DNA of 64,000 bases from Tenrec ecaudatus (Eukaryota; Chordata; Mammalia; Afrosoricida; Tenrecidae): contig NC_134537.1 in the NCBI RefSeq assembly GCF_050624435.1, forward strand, positions 10,474,584-10,538,583, read 5' to 3'. The notes beneath the pieces are model-generated. The model ran no database searches. It saw only the letters and a list, made by a program, of their open reading frames with translations, and was not told where the DNA came from. Below, in pieces: positions 1 to 11,799 of this stretch. Every line of letters starts with the position of its first letter. The first letter of the stretch is position 1. The position numbers and the translations under genes are program-made.

Positions 1-104
1 AGTTACCCAGAATCCTTCTCAAGCCCAAAGCCGGCTGTCTTTGAACCTTGGGGATGGAGACAGAGAGCAACATGAGTGGCCTCGTTTCTGCTCCTGTTTA
101 TCTG

Positions 105-625
105 CTAGTTCCAGGAGGCCAGCGAAGACCTCCGTTGCGTATGGAACGAGGCGGATCCGGGTAGGTCTGGATTCGTCATCTTGCGGGGGTACAAGGCTCC
201 CTCCTTCATAGTCACTACTCTGGGCAGGTGCGGCGCCTCACCGCAGAAGCCCCAGGTTGCAGGTGTCTGGCTGCATTCGAGTGCCACCTCGCGGCAGCTC
301 TTGGGCATGGCGTGCAAGTGAACGATTTCTTCCAGGGGCGCCTCCGGGCAGTAGAGCCAGCCATTAGCTGTAAAATGGATTTGGGGCTTAGCACTCCGGT
401 GGCGCTTCAAACGCTGATTCCTTCCATGGAATTGGCCCTGTTCCAGTCCGTAAAGCTTTGGCCATCGCGGTTAAGCCTGAAGCCTGCGCTGAGAACTGGA
501 TCAGGCCCATGGGGCAGCCTTCTTTTCTGTGCCCTCCACTTGCACAGGGCTCGGCTCTGTGGTGTCCCGGCAGCAGCCACGTAGAAAGAACCACAAACGC
601 TAACGTCTAGAGTCCTGGCTCCCAC
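105..625 (-). other. Unassigned stretch with overlapping open frames
   Basis: CpG-containing sequence with minus-strand open frames, notably residues like GWLYCPEAPLEEIVHLHAMP and VVTMKEGALYPRKMTNPDLP at 410-105 and a second frame with LPHGPDPVLSAGFRLN upstream. It looks like coding sequence with frame breaks, possibly an old processed pseudogene, but I do not recognise the parent gene. The A-run after AATAAA near 670 is on the other strand. 626-1,130 shows nothing I can name. Confidence 0.25.
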
Positions 626-1117
626 CTCTCTACCTGCGCAACACCCAAACGCTCTAAGCTGGCCTTCCTCAATAAAAAAAAGAGCGGATCAGCCGTTCCC
701 CTGGTGACCTGATGGCACAATGCAGGTGCCACATAAACACGTGATGTTTCACAGCGAGAAGCCAGCAAATCGGTCTAGAAAATCTCCAGACTCTGAAGAA
801 ACAGGTGGTCCTCCTCCTGCCATCCTCCTGGCTTGCTCCAGCCTAGCAGGCTGGCTGGCCTGCTCCTCCTGGCCAGCTCGGAGCAAACACCAACTCTCCC
901 ATAACACAACTCCCCTCATACCGAATCGTAAGCATCCGTAGCCTTTCCTCTTCCTCAACTACACTCTGTGTTACGGAGCACAGGGCCGGCGTCTTTTTCA
1001 TGCACAACACAAAGCCACCTGGGTGCTGTGGGTGTTGAAGGTCTAAAGGATGGAACTACATGTGAAAACCGTTACTGTAGTGAAGCTATTCTGCCAGGAA
1101 CACCTCCTTGTCTTAGA

Positions 1118-1137
1118 TGTGCAGTCTATGTGGGACT

Positions 1138-1175
<38 letters not shown>

Positions 1176-1195
1176 CAAAATCTCTATGTGGAACT

Positions 1196-1238
<43 letters not shown>

Positions 1239-1240
1239 CT
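1118..1240 (+). repeat. Duplicated (GT)n microsatellite
   Basis: Two GT runs (about 1138-1170 and 1196-1234) each follow a CTATGTGG(G/A)ACTGG leader and are followed by GTAAGA, so leader plus run is a tandem duplication of about 60 bp. Confidence 0.9.
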
Positions 1241-1257
1241 GACCACCTCACAAGCCC

Positions 1258-1308
1258 TCCTAGGGTTGGTATGAGTCACGATGGCAATAAACTGGGTTTG
1301 GGTTCTCA
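1258..1308 (+). repeat. AfroSINE tail fragment
   Basis: GGTATGAGTCACGATGGCAAT followed by AAACTGGGTTTGGG is the 3' tail of the AfroSINE; the head is missing or replaced by the GT repeats. Confidence 0.5.
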
Positions 1309-1619
1309 CGGATCTGCTGCTGGCGCTTCCAGGCTGCAGTTTGAGAAGCTCCGTACTGGGCAGTTCAGGGGTAGCCAGTGGCTTCCACCAGCTGGGAGAA
1401 TTCATGAGAGAGGGATGCTAGAAGATGCCTCGGTACTCTTTGTCCTCAAATGAGTAAAGAGACCCTAGGTAGGAACTGTTTAGCCCTGGACACCCTCTTA
1501 AAGGACCAGCCACTGTCTAACACCTGCCCAGTGTCAGGGCATGGGAATGGGCCCTAGCATCCCCAGTTCTCCCAGTGCAGTACATATAAACTCCTAGGCA
1601 AGATTTGCTTTTTTTTAAT

Positions 1620-1825
1620 ATGGAGCCCTGGTGGTGTAGTGGGTCACAGAGTGGGCTGGGAACCATAGGGCCAGCAGTTTGAAACCCCACAAAGTTCTGA
1701 GGGCGAAAGACGAGGCTTTCTACCCTGTACAGATCAAAAGTCTCGGGAACCTGCAAGGGCAGTTCTACCTGGACCTCTAGGTAGCTGTGAGTCAGAACTG
1801 ACCGGGAGGCAGTGAGTTAGAATGA
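1620..1825 (+). repeat. AfroSINE, near full length
   Basis: Opens TGGAGCCCTGGTGGTGTAGTGG (tRNA-like head with box A/B remnants) and closes GTGAGTCAGAACTGACCGG and GGCAGTGAG. This tRNA-derived SINE is restricted to Afrotheria and is moved by LINE machinery. It is the reference copy for the shorter entries below. Confidence 0.88.
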
Positions 1826-1829
1826 ATGT

Positions 1830-2824
1830 GATTGTTGGTTTGTTCCCCCAAACACTGTCGGAGCCCCAGAAAGTACAGGCCATATCTGACAATATCTGAT
1901 TCCATGTGTCTTTGATAGGAAGAAACTACTTATTTTATTCTTGCATCTCTGGTGAATCTTACTGTTGAAATATCAGGAGGCTGAGGGCTGGGGACTGGGG
2001 GCCTGGAGTGGGGTGGAGGGCAGGAGTAATGCCCTCTATCCACTGAGAAATTTTACTGTGCAAATGATGGAGAACAAATAAACATGGCTCCCTGCTGGGT
2101 GGCTTTTGTGAGTCTAATTGCTTGTTAATCATCTGGGGCAGATCCGGGAGGGAATCACTGTGTTGGTTCTCACATCGGGTCTGTGTTGATTAGGTCAGAA
2201 AACGTGTGGAAGCCCGTTTCATTTTCCCATCTTGTACTGCTTTCATGAAAACGTATCACTCGCAGAGCTTTCTGAACTGGAAGAGAAAATTGAAATACAC
2301 ATCTGCACATAAATAAAATATGCGCGTATACTAAATAAGTCAATTCTTACAGGAGGTACTGGCCCATGTTGATGAAAAATGAATGAGGAGCCTCTCAGCC
2401 TCAGCCTCATAGTGAAGACACTAGGTGAGTGAAGACACAGATCGGCGAGGGTCCATGCAGACAGCAGCGGCGTAGGGAGACAGCACTGGGTTTCTGGAAC
2501 CATAAGCCCTGACGCTGAGGGACTGACGAAGCTTACGTCCTGCTTCTGCCCGAGGGTCAATCATTTAACTTCAGGGTGTTGGGGTTCTGTTTCCCTACCC
2601 TGCTGGGACTCCCACTGGTCGGTGAGAAGACCGTGGACCCGCTACGGGCCACGCCCAGACACCTCGCTTTGGGGGGCTGTGTTTTCCTTACGTTTTCTTT
2701 CTGTTGACCCGCAGCATTTCCCAGGGTGGGTCTTCTGCCAGCCGGTCCCAGATGAAAACAGCCATGGTGCCGGACAGAGCCCAGGCCACTGTGGGTATGT
2801 CCATCCTCATGAAATTCCCCAACC
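1830..2824. other. No gene or clear repeat recognised
   Basis: Mixed-composition sequence between two SINEs. Only short open frames without domain-like content; no splice-site-bounded exon is evident. Confidence 0.5.
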
Positions 2825-3037
2825 AAACCCACTGCCCTAGACTTGATTCTGACTCCCCATAAACAAAAACTCGGGTCAATTCTGACACATAGTGAACCTT
2901 AGAAGACAGAGTAGGACTGACCCCGTGGGCTTCCAGGACTGCAGACCACCATAGCTCTCTCCCGAAGACAGGCTGTTGGAGTTGACCCGCTGACCTTCCA
3001 TGAGCAGCAGAGCGCTTCGCTTGCTGTGTCACCAGGA
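2825..3037 (-). repeat. AfroSINE, diverged
   Basis: Reverse-orientation copy: CTTGATTCTGACTCCC.., GACTGACCCCGTGGGCTTCC, and TTGCTGTGTCACCAGG at the head end. Strongly eroded. Confidence 0.7.
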
Positions 3038-3096
3038 AAGGAAGCACAAAGTAAACCTCATTTTAAATACGCTGAAATGTGGCTGGCTGTTTGGTT

Positions 3097-3240
3097 GCCA
3101 CTGAGTTGGCACAGGGTCTTCAATGGCTGGTTTTGGGGGGAATAGAACCTCCCGCCTTTCTTCTGAGGCACCTCCGGTGGCCTAGAACTGGCCCATCCAG
3201 CTTTGGAGTTAACAGCCGTGCCCCTAACCCATTTGCAAAA
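3097..3240 (-). repeat. AfroSINE, second subtype
   Basis: Has GTTGCCACTGAGTTGG, TCTTCAATGGCTGGTTTT and CCTTTCTTCTGAGGCACCTC, the subtype with a different middle section. A sister copy lies at 63,240. Confidence 0.7.
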
Positions 3241-3244
3241 GGCC

Positions 3245-3777
3245 TGTGGCAGTTACATGATCTGTCAACTTGCGAAGGGGGTGGAGTCTAGCCTGTCAGT
3301 CAGGGCATCACCAATGAGACCTCTACGTGGGCCTGGCCTTCTCCGGAGGACTCTGGGAACTTCGGTCTTCTTCCTTGAGGCGGGACAAACTCTCTGCTTC
3401 CTCTCTCTGTGAGACATTCCTTTTGACAAGCCACATGGAGCTTTGCTGATGGCAGCCAGAGACCTGGAGCTGGAAGAGCCATATAGAGACCCATGCCAGT
3501 GCTGAGATGCTTCCACCACCACTGGATCCACAAGACTTTTCTCCCACTGGCCTGTGAGCTTCCTGTACTCAGCAAGCATCATTGAATGTGTTTTGTGAAT
3601 CTGAAGAGGAATTTACAGACTGGTATTGGACATATGGGCTAATATCAGACTTATGGACTTGATCTGAACTGGGCTGGGATGTTTTCTCAATATACAATTA
3701 CCCATTGAGCTAAAGTTGTCTCTCATACATACATGAGTCTCCCTAGATTTGTTTCTCTAGTCAAACCGATGAACACA
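3245..3777 (+). mobile_element. Solo LTR fossil, ERVL/MaLR-like family
   Basis: About 530 bp beginning TGTGGCAGTTACAT and ending GAACACA, flanked by a GGCC repeat. Same family as 12,613, 60,721 and 63,493. A lone LTR with no internal region; moderately old by its divergence from the sister copies. Confidence 0.7.
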
Positions 3778-4165
3778 GGCCAAAGTGGCTTGCATGGCAG
3801 CATGGACTTGTCCATCTCAACTGATCACATCCTGCCCATCTCGGATGCCTTCCGGTAAAAAGAAATGTACAAGCCCTGGCCTCATTCTGACAACAAACAC
3901 ACCGACTCCCTTGCCTTTCTACATTCTGTCCACAGGTGCCCCAGGCCTCATGCCCTCTCTTCCCCATAATACAGTTTGCAAATAACTTCATTGTACGATG
4001 AATTCCTCAAAAACAGGAATCCTATCTTTGAACCCTTGCCATTCAGTGAGCAACCACAAGGGAGCCAACAGACAAGGGGCCTTTCTATAGAAAGACAAAG
4101 TTAGAACCATCAGTGCCACCGGCTGATGGAGGGTTTAGTGGTCATTAGTCACCTAGTAAAAACGG
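3778..4165. other. No gene recognised
   Basis: Unique-looking sequence between an LTR fossil and an L1 end; overlapping short frames on both strands only. Confidence 0.5.
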
Positions 4166-4495
4166 GTCCAAAAGCACATTGTGGGGAGAAAGGGGAGAAA
4201 GCAATGACCAACATGTAACATACACACACACACGCTCCAAGGTGGACAAACAACAGAACTATGGGTGAAGTGTGACAGTGAACAGTATAAGATATGAAAA
4301 TAATTATAATTTATCAAGGGGTTACGAGACTGGGGGAGAGAAGAAAAAAAATGAGGAGCTGATACCATGGGCTCAAGAAGAAAAAAAATGTTTTGAAAAG
4401 GATGATGGCAACACAGGAAGAAATGTGCTTGACAAAATGGATAGATAGATGGTTATAAGAGTTCTAAGAGCCCCCAATAAAAGAATGTATTGCAG
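4166..4495 (+). mobile_element. L1 3' end
   Basis: Carries the terminal L1 block (GGTGAAGTGTGACAG.., ATGAGGAGCTGATACCATGG, GTTTTGAAAAGGATGATGG, CCCCCAATAAAAG). This block recurs throughout the window in both orientations. 5'-truncated, 3' tail replaced by an A-poor flank. Confidence 0.85.
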
Positions 4496-4639
4496 GTGAA
4501 GGCTCTCACGCTGGCAGGGGAGAGAAAACAGAACCTCTTGGGAACATGGAGGCAGGCTGTCCCAACGTCACATGTATGCCTATCATGTGATCCAGTCCTT
4601 CTGTGTCTGCATGTTTGTCCCAGAAGGATAAAAACACGG

Positions 4640-5290
4640 GCCACTGTGCTTACTGAGCTGTGATGCAGTGACAGATCACCACACACATAACAACTTACAG
4701 TGTCTGTGGGTCAGGAGTCTGAGCATGGCTCAGCTCAGACTGTACAGCAGGCTCCAGACTCTCTCCCGAGAGGACCACTGAGGCGTCTGCAGGGTGGTTC
4801 TCAGCTGAGGCTCACCAAGACGTACAGGCACGCCAAGCTCACGTGGTAGCTGGCAGTTTCGGGCTGCCCGGTGCGAATGCCTCAGCTCCTCGCTGGCTGT
4901 TGGCCAGAGGCTTTGCTCAGTTTCTTACTGTGTAGGCCTCTCCTTAGGACAGCTTATTTCATCCACCAAGCCAGGGAGAAAGGCTCAAGACCGACGATGA
5001 CCACAAGATCGAGGGGACAAGGTGCCCTGTGAGAGCCGCAGTTCCTCACGGCTGCCTGGCTTTTCCAGGTCGTGCCAGTTCCCCATCATTGGCAGGGCAC
5101 GTTTTTCTATCACTCCCCAGGAATGGGAACACCTGAGACTGTCTTCTCTGATAGGTGCCGCCTTGCGCAGGATTCAGCGTTCACGGGTTTTACTGTGTCA
5201 TTTTATGTAACACGGTCATGGGAATGTTCGCTTCCCTGGAAGGAAGGCACAGGGCCTGCCTTCACTGAGAGGGAGGGACGTGCCTACCAG
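4640..5290. repeat. Ancient interspersed repeat, family not assigned
   Basis: Contains GTCTGTGGGTCAGGAGTCTG and AGCATGGCTCAGCTCAG, phrases typical of an old mammalian repeat that shares its style with 5,700-6,085. The orientation is uncertain. Confidence 0.45.
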
Positions 5291-5293
5291 ACT

Positions 5294-5487
5294 TGAGCCC
5301 TGGTTGTGCTGTGGTTAAACCACTCGGCTGCTAGCCAAATGTCTGGCGGTTTGAACTTACCTGTTGCTCCGTGGGAGAAAGATAAGACAGTCACTTCCAC
5401 AAAGATGTCGCCTCGGAAACGCTAGACAGCAGGTCTGCCCCTCCTAGAGGTCGCTATGAGTTGGAGTCACTAGAGGCTTGGGGCGAA
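5294..5487 (+). repeat. AfroSINE
   Basis: GAGCCCTGGTTGTGCTGTGG head, GGTCGCTATGAGTTGGAGTC tail; nearly complete, moderate divergence. Confidence 0.85.
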
Positions 5488-5699
5488 TACTAGGAGACAG
5501 AGAAGATACAGATGATAAGGTCTCTTCTGCAATATGCATCCAATTCTACACCTCCATGCAGAGGTTTGCATATGAATGTCCAAAACCGTCCATAGCTGGA
5601 CACACCCAAACCCCGCCCCCAGATGAATGGATAATGAATCATATCAATATACAAGGGAATATCAATATACAAGGGACATACAGGGAATACCATGCGTCT

Positions 5700-6085
5700 T
5701 AGTTGCCTAGTGCCGCCAAAATAAAAGCTCCCCAAGGTGAGTGTCTTTAAAGAACAGGAATTCTTGTTTGACGGTTTGGGAGGCTAAACATCCAGCTCAG
5801 GGCCTGGCACCTCCTTGTCCGCAGCCCCCTCGTTTATTGGTGCTTGACTTGAACATGGAGGGTCACATGGTTCCTGAGTCCTCCTGTGTTTGTGTTTGTG
5901 TCTGTGTCTCTTCTGCCCTGTTGATCATACAGCTCTCCAAAGTGATTAGGGTTAGGGCCTACCCTCCCACCCTCCCCTGGAGGCTGCAGTAATGTGACCA
6001 AAGAAAACCTTATTTCCCAAACAGGGTCCCATGTGACAAATACAGGCATTAGAGCTTCAACATAGATTTTGAGGGGATGCAATTC
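5700..6085. repeat. Ancient interspersed repeat, family not assigned
   Basis: Reads like the old repeat that starts TTAGTTGCCTAGTGCCGCC and ends with AGATTTTGAGGGGATGCAAT and TCAACTCCTCACACC. It includes a TGTGTTTGTGTTTGTGTCTG simple stretch near 5,890. Confidence 0.5.
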
Positions 6086-7599
6086 AACTCCTCACACCAC
6101 TCAGCCACCAAAGAGAACGAATGATTGATACACAGCAACGTGGACAAGTTTTGCAGAGGCGATAGCTCAAAAACACACAAAAGCACTCACACGATCCTCC
6201 CCCCACCCCCAAATATATGGCAACATGAATGCATAATGATAGAAATCCAAGTAGCGGCTCCCTCTGGGTGCCTGGAAGTGGGCAGGAGGCAATTTTCAGG
6301 AGCGAGAGAGAACTGTGCTTTGTTCTGGTGGGGCCACGTGGGTGTACACTGCGTTCGAATCACATCCAATGCTTAGTCGAACCAGGCAGGCGTTTCCCTG
6401 CATGTTAATCACACGCCAGTCAAATCAAGTGGATTCTCTTGTCATCTTAGTATTTCCTCTTTCAACCACACAGAAGCATATTCTGGTCAGCAGCTAAGTC
6501 CTTTTTCAGGTTCAGGTCTACTGAGAAGGAGAGGCCGTCCAAAACCTCACAACAAGGTCAGGCAAAATGGAGTCAGATTATTAACTGTTCCACAGAAGTG
6601 AGTCGAACTGAGCCCTTTGTACTGCTATGTGGACTAATTAGCTGTTATATTCCTTTGTGCTGTAAAAGCTTCTATATATATATATAGAAGAAACCAGATG
6701 GTGCCCAACTTTCAAAAAAGAATAGCATCCAAGTTTTAATGGCTTGGCTTTTTCTTTCTTTCTTTTCACATCGTACAGAACCCACCCTTTTGTGCTGGAT
6801 ACTATTTACACAAAAATAGGGATTATGTATTAGGAGCCGGTTGTCAGGGAAATCTTACAATAATACTCACTGCGAATGCCAGTCACGGGTTTATCAGAAG
6901 AATGTAGATCTCATCACAGCATATTACTATACTGATGTATTAAGTCAATGACTGTCCGCCGACTGACAGCTCAGTGCTCTTGGTGCGCTGTCTTCTGCTT
7001 CTGCAAACACCATGGATTTTAGTCTGGAGTCCTCAGGTCCCAGTCGTGTTTGGGGGAGAGCCCAGTTCACCCAGTAGAGTTTCTGCATCGGATCTCTCTG
7101 GTGTGGCCTTTGGAGCGTGCTGTGCATTTTGAAGATGCGGGATTCAATGCCCCGGGGTTCTATGGCACTTGGCCTGGGTTCCCAGGGTGTACAGAAACTC
7201 AGGCCAATGTGACGTATTCAGTGCATTATGCCAGGGATACTCCCCCCTTAGGGTCCCTAAAATTATGTTTAGTCATCCCCCTACCTTAGAGGTTGGTCCT
7301 CCCCCCTTTTCTACCAAGCCATGCACTTGTCTTCTCCAAGACATGTCTGCTTCCTCTCCCTGCTCCTGACTTGACTTTCCCATCAGTATCCCTCATCCCT
7401 CTGATAAGGCTGTTGACCTGTCTGGAGGGACCTAGTCATAATTAAGCAGTCAGCATCCCCTTCCCCTGCCTTGACAATTTGATCCCAGCTGGTGTGAGAA
7501 ACCCTCCATTCAGGTGACCATCAAGGTACACACCTATAGAGGATGGTGTACGGTTCACTGGCACCAGGCAGGCTCTCCATCAGGCTGTCTGGCCACCCT
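6086..7599. other. No gene recognised; AT simple repeat and possible old L1 traces
   Basis: A (TA)n of about 13 bp sits at 6,674. The 6,120-6,370 part resembles decayed L1 3'UTR in style. No exon with splice sites or domain content was found. Confidence 0.4.
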
Positions 7600-7722
7600 G
7601 CCCAGACACTGGATGGAAAGGCTTGTCTTAAAGCAAACAGTCATCTAAGTGAGGTGTCAGCTAAGTTCACACAGAAGTAGCACACTAGCCTGTGTGATCC
7701 AGGCCTGAAGGTTTATAAATTA
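7600..7722 (+). mobile_element. L1 3'UTR module
   Basis: AAAGCAAACAGTCATCTAAG and ACACTAGCCTGTGTGATCC match the L1 3'UTR module seen at 9,240-9,350, 15,400-15,490 and 33,360-33,455. Confidence 0.65.
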
Positions 7723-7735
7723 AAAAAATCCAAAT

Positions 7736-7925
7736 CCTCACTGTAAGACATATAATTGATCAAGGTTACAAGAGGGGGAGGACAAAAGAGGCGCTTATAC
7801 CAAGGGCTCAAGTAGAAAATGTTTTGGAAATGAAGATGGCAACATATGTACAAATATGATTGATACAATGGATGTATGGAATGTCTTAAGAGCTGTAAGA
7901 ACCCCCAATAAAGTGATTTTTTAAA
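7736..7925 (+). mobile_element. Short L1 3' end with target duplication
   Basis: About 190 bp of L1 terminus (ATTGATCAAGGTTACAAGAG.. CCCCCAATAAAGTG) between perfect 12-bp repeats AAAAATCCAAAT at 7724-7735 and 7926-7937. An extremely 5'-truncated insertion. Confidence 0.88.
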
Positions 7926-7994
7926 AAAAATCCAAATTCAGAGGAGGAAATGGCATGAGAACTTAAATTCTGGACAACCCAGTTTGCAGAAGGC

Positions 7995-10088
7995 TATGGA
8001 TGGCTAAAAAGGAGGTGGGGGGTTGGGGAGAGAAACATGGGTAGCAGGGAAACAAGGCACTAACCCACCCAAGGGGAGGGTATTGTTTATATCCCCACAA
8101 GCAAAGTAGGACCAGACTTCAACCTGATGCTCCAATATGAATGCAACATACCAGCATGAATCAGGGAACCAATAGAGAGAGATCGGCCCCAATCCCAACT
8201 ACGTGGACAGCGCCCCCACCCCCGGCTCCCAACTCCAGAAGAATTTACTTCAGAGGACAGCACTGAAGCTACAGCTCAGGGAGAGGGACATGTTTGATCA
8301 GCGCATACTAGAGAAAATGAAGGGGGAGGGAGAGAGAGTGGAGCACATCCTGGCCCACCAAGCCTTGAGGATGATATTCCTGCTCTGAGCAGTCAATGCA
8401 GAGAGGACCTATGGCCAGCCCCACTACAAGACATAACATGCCTCACTGACCCTACAGGGGACAACACCGGAGACACAGTGTGGTAACTGCGCCCAATCTG
8501 ACCCCACTATACTGAGGCAAAACACTAAGGGCAAGCAACAGAGCAGCAAGGAAGTTCCAAGGGAATACCAAAATTAGACTTTGAGGCCAAGGTGGGGCAC
8601 CCCATCAGATTTGACTGAAAACACTCCTTTGTTTTGCTCTGTCTTGTTTTTTGTGCATATTATTATCTTTGCAGGTCTGTCTAGATAAGATACACAGGAT
8701 AAACAATCTGGAGGAGAAAACAATGGGACCGATGGTTCAGAAGGTGGGGGACATGGGAGAGAGGGTTGCTGAGGAAAGGAAGTGGGTGTTAACAAATCCA
8801 GGGATAAGAGAACAACAAGTGATCCAAAATCAATAGTGAGGAGACTGTAGGAGGCCTGGCAGGGTGTGATCAAGGGCAATGTAATTAAGAGGAATTACTG
8901 AAACCCAAATGAAGGCTGAAACTGATAGTGGGGCAATAGGAAAGTAAAAGGAAACAGAGGAAAGAACTAGGAGGCAACAGGCATTTGTAGAAGTCTAAAT
9001 ACAGGGATGTGCGTATGTAAATATATTTATATATGACGATGAGGAAATAAATCTATGTGCATACATGTATAGGTTTAGTATTAAGGGAGCAGATGGAAAT
9101 TAGGCCTCTACTCAAGTACTCCCTCAATGCAAGAACACTTTGTTACATTAACCTGGCATTCCATGATGCTCACCTTCCTGACATGATCGCTGAAGACAAA
9201 ACAGGTTCATAAACAAATGTGGTGAAGAAAGCTGATGGTGTCTGACTATTGAAAGATATAGCATCTAGGTCTTAAAGCCTTGAAGATACACAAGCAGCCA
9301 TCTATCTGAGAACCAACAAAGCCCACATGGAAGAAGCACACCAGCCTGTGTGACCACGAGGTGTTGATGGGATCAGGTATCTGGCATCAAAGAACAAAAA
9401 AATTTTATCATTGTGAATGAGGGGGAGTTCAGAGTGGAGACCAAAAGCCCATCTGTAGACAACTAGACATCCCCTTATAGAAGGGTCATCAGGAGGAGAT
9501 GAGCCAGTCAGGGTGCAGTGTAGCAATGATGAAACCTACAGCTTTCCTCTTGTACCTAAATGCTTCCCCCTGACCCCACTATCATGTTCCCAATTCTACC
9601 TTACAAATCCGGCTAGACCAGAACTTGTACACTGGTACATATCAGAGCTGGAAACACAGGGAATCCAGGACAGATAAACCCCTCAGGACCATTAGTGATA
9701 CCAGAGTAGCGATACCAGGAGGGGAAAGGGAAAGTGGGGGGAGAAGGGAGAAATGATCGCAAGGATCTACATATAACCCCCTCCCTGGGGGGGAGGTGGG
9801 GGTAAGGGGACAGAAAACAGAAAAGTAGGTGAAGGAAGACATCGGACAGTATAAGATATGACAAAATAATAATTTAGGAATCATCAAAGGTTCATGAGAA
9901 AGGGTGGCAGGGAGGGAGGGGGAAATGAGGAGCTGATACCAAGGGCTCAAGTAGAAAGAAAATATTTTGAGAACGATGATGGCAACAAATGTAAAAATGT
10001 GCTTGACACAGCTGTGGAGGATATATGTACGGATTGTGAAAAGAGTTGTATGAGTCCCCAATAAAACGATTTAAAAAGAAAAAGGAAG
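7995..10088 (+). mobile_element. L1 3'UTR and terminus, about 2.1 kb
   Basis: Collinear with the L1 at 43,149: CAACTACGTGGACAGC, GACAGCACTGAAGCTACAGC, TTGTGCATATTATTATC, GGAGGCCTGGCAGGGTGTGA, the module near 9,240-9,350 and the terminus with CCCCAATAAAACG. The 5' boundary is uncertain. Short frames such as 8203-8388 are shared with other copies but are 3'UTR, not genes. Confidence 0.85.
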
Positions 10089-10429
10089 AAGGGTATGAGT
10101 ATGGGGAAGCCCCAAATCCAATTTTAGGGTCCCTATGTGGATTAAGACTCCTGTGAGTTCACTCTGACCGTGGACCGGGGATGTGACCGGCACTGCTATC
10201 AGACAGAGTACATTGGAATGTGGATCCTGCAGATGCCAGAATGTAACGCCATTTGATCCCCCTTTGGACCCAGTTTAATTTGCTCCAGTTTAGCATTTTC
10301 AGCTTTCTTTTCTACTGAGGTTTTTCTGTTTTATCTGGTCTTTGTTGTTGGTTGTTTTTGGTTTTTTACATTTTGCTTTGGGTATTTTTCTACCTAGGGA
10401 ACCTAGAATCGGTAAATCTATAGAGATAG

Positions 10430-10600
10430 TCACTGGATTGATTTCCTAGAGGCTTCAGAGGAGGTTGGGGGAAATGCAGAACTAACAACAACTACAAGGA
10501 AGAAGAATATGTTCTAAACTTGATTGTGGTGATATCTTCTAAATATTACTGAATGGCTGAATTGTATGACAGGTGAATTATATGTCAATAAAACTATTTT
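10430..10600 (+). mobile_element. Older L1 3' end
   Basis: ATGTTCTAAACTTGATTGTGG, TGAATGGCTGAATTGTATGA and TCAATAAAACTA are the end of an older L1 subfamily, related to those at 16,930 and 34,085. Confidence 0.7.
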
Positions 10601-10619
10601 TAACTGAATAAACTCAAAG

Positions 10620-11790
10620 TAAAGAAACAGAATAAACTAGAAAATATCAAAGATAACTGTGTGCACAATGTCTATGTCTATCCCTTCTCTCACAAAACCT
10701 CCTGTCTTTTCTTCAAGGGTGGATCCAAATGATGATTTGTTTACTCTTTGCCATTATCTACCTCCAGAGACGGTAAGAAGCAGGAAGATGCCTGTCCCGT
10801 ATCAAGAGACTGAACAAATCAACGTGTTCATTTAGGGGTTGTTGGCTATCATGCATCCCATTGGCATTGAGAAGCACTACTCCCTCTTAGGATTGTCTCC
10901 AAGGGACAGGTGTTGTTTGAGCTCAGTTCTGTTGCTATGTCCTTAGTCTCTGCCAGCCTGTTCCTCAATATCTCCATAACGGACCTTGCTTTAGGGGTAC
11001 GTAGGAAATCAAACAGATTGAGCGTGCCGTCGTTTGAGGGAGAAATGTGTTGTCGAGAGCGTGGTAAATCAGTCAAGGACAAGGCAGGAAAACAAGCAAA
11101 TGTGCGTCGGCAGCATCCCACCAGAGCCTGAGAGCATCTGGTGCATCATGAATATGACAGGCGATTAAGAAAGTGGCTTGGGGTTTGTTTTCTGGGATGT
11201 GCTGCTGTCAGTCATCAAAAAGTAAAAGATTTTTTGTTTTATTTTCCTTCTCTCAGGAGAGGAGCTGCTGTCTGTTCCTTAAATGCGGAACTTTCCTTCC
11301 CATGGAGACTCCGTGGTTGCAAAGGAAAGAAACGTGAAATTGGGGGTGGATTGACAGAAAAAAGGATTCCTGGAAACAAACGCTTGCTATGAAAGTCTAG
11401 TTTTGTTTTCTGCTGTTCTTTCAGTTTGGGTTTGAGGTTATTAGCCAACAGAGAAGAGAAGACGCAATTCAAGCATCGTGCTTTTTTGGTGGTGGAAGGG
11501 GATCTAACCGAGAGATGGCTGTTCCCAAGGTCTGGAAAGAAGGTATTCCAGGGATTTCAGGAGGCGGGGCTCCGGTGAGCCTGCCACTCAGACGGAGAGG
11601 GCGATGAGCCCCCTGTGGGGACCCAACACATGTTTACTTTTCCAGACTTCCATTCTCCCTCGCCTGGGCTGGCTGCTCCAACTCCAGGATCCATACAGCC
11701 CAGATGTGTGCTCGGTTAGTCCCTAAGTCTCTGAAGCACGCATGACCTTGGAGCATGATCATTAAATTATTTCATTCTGAAATGCTTCTA
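10620..11790. other. No gene recognised
   Basis: Includes a 90-codon minus-strand open frame (10849-11121, with SVMEILRNRLAETKDIATEL). It resembles nothing I can name and has no visible splice sites or start context. The rest is unique-looking. Confidence 0.4.
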
Positions 11791-11799
11791 AATCCTTTC

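Noticed and set aside
968-1453. 161-codon frame on the plus strand
   Set aside because: Its core is Val-Cys repeats translated from the GT microsatellites.
8203-8388. Small ORF (QLQKNLLQRTALKLQLRERD) recurring also near 43,200
   Set aside because: The recurrence comes from L1 3'UTR copies; it is not a conserved host peptide.
10849-11121. 90-codon minus-strand frame as an exon or pseudogene
   Set aside because: Looks somewhat protein-like but matches no family I know and has no start or splice support.
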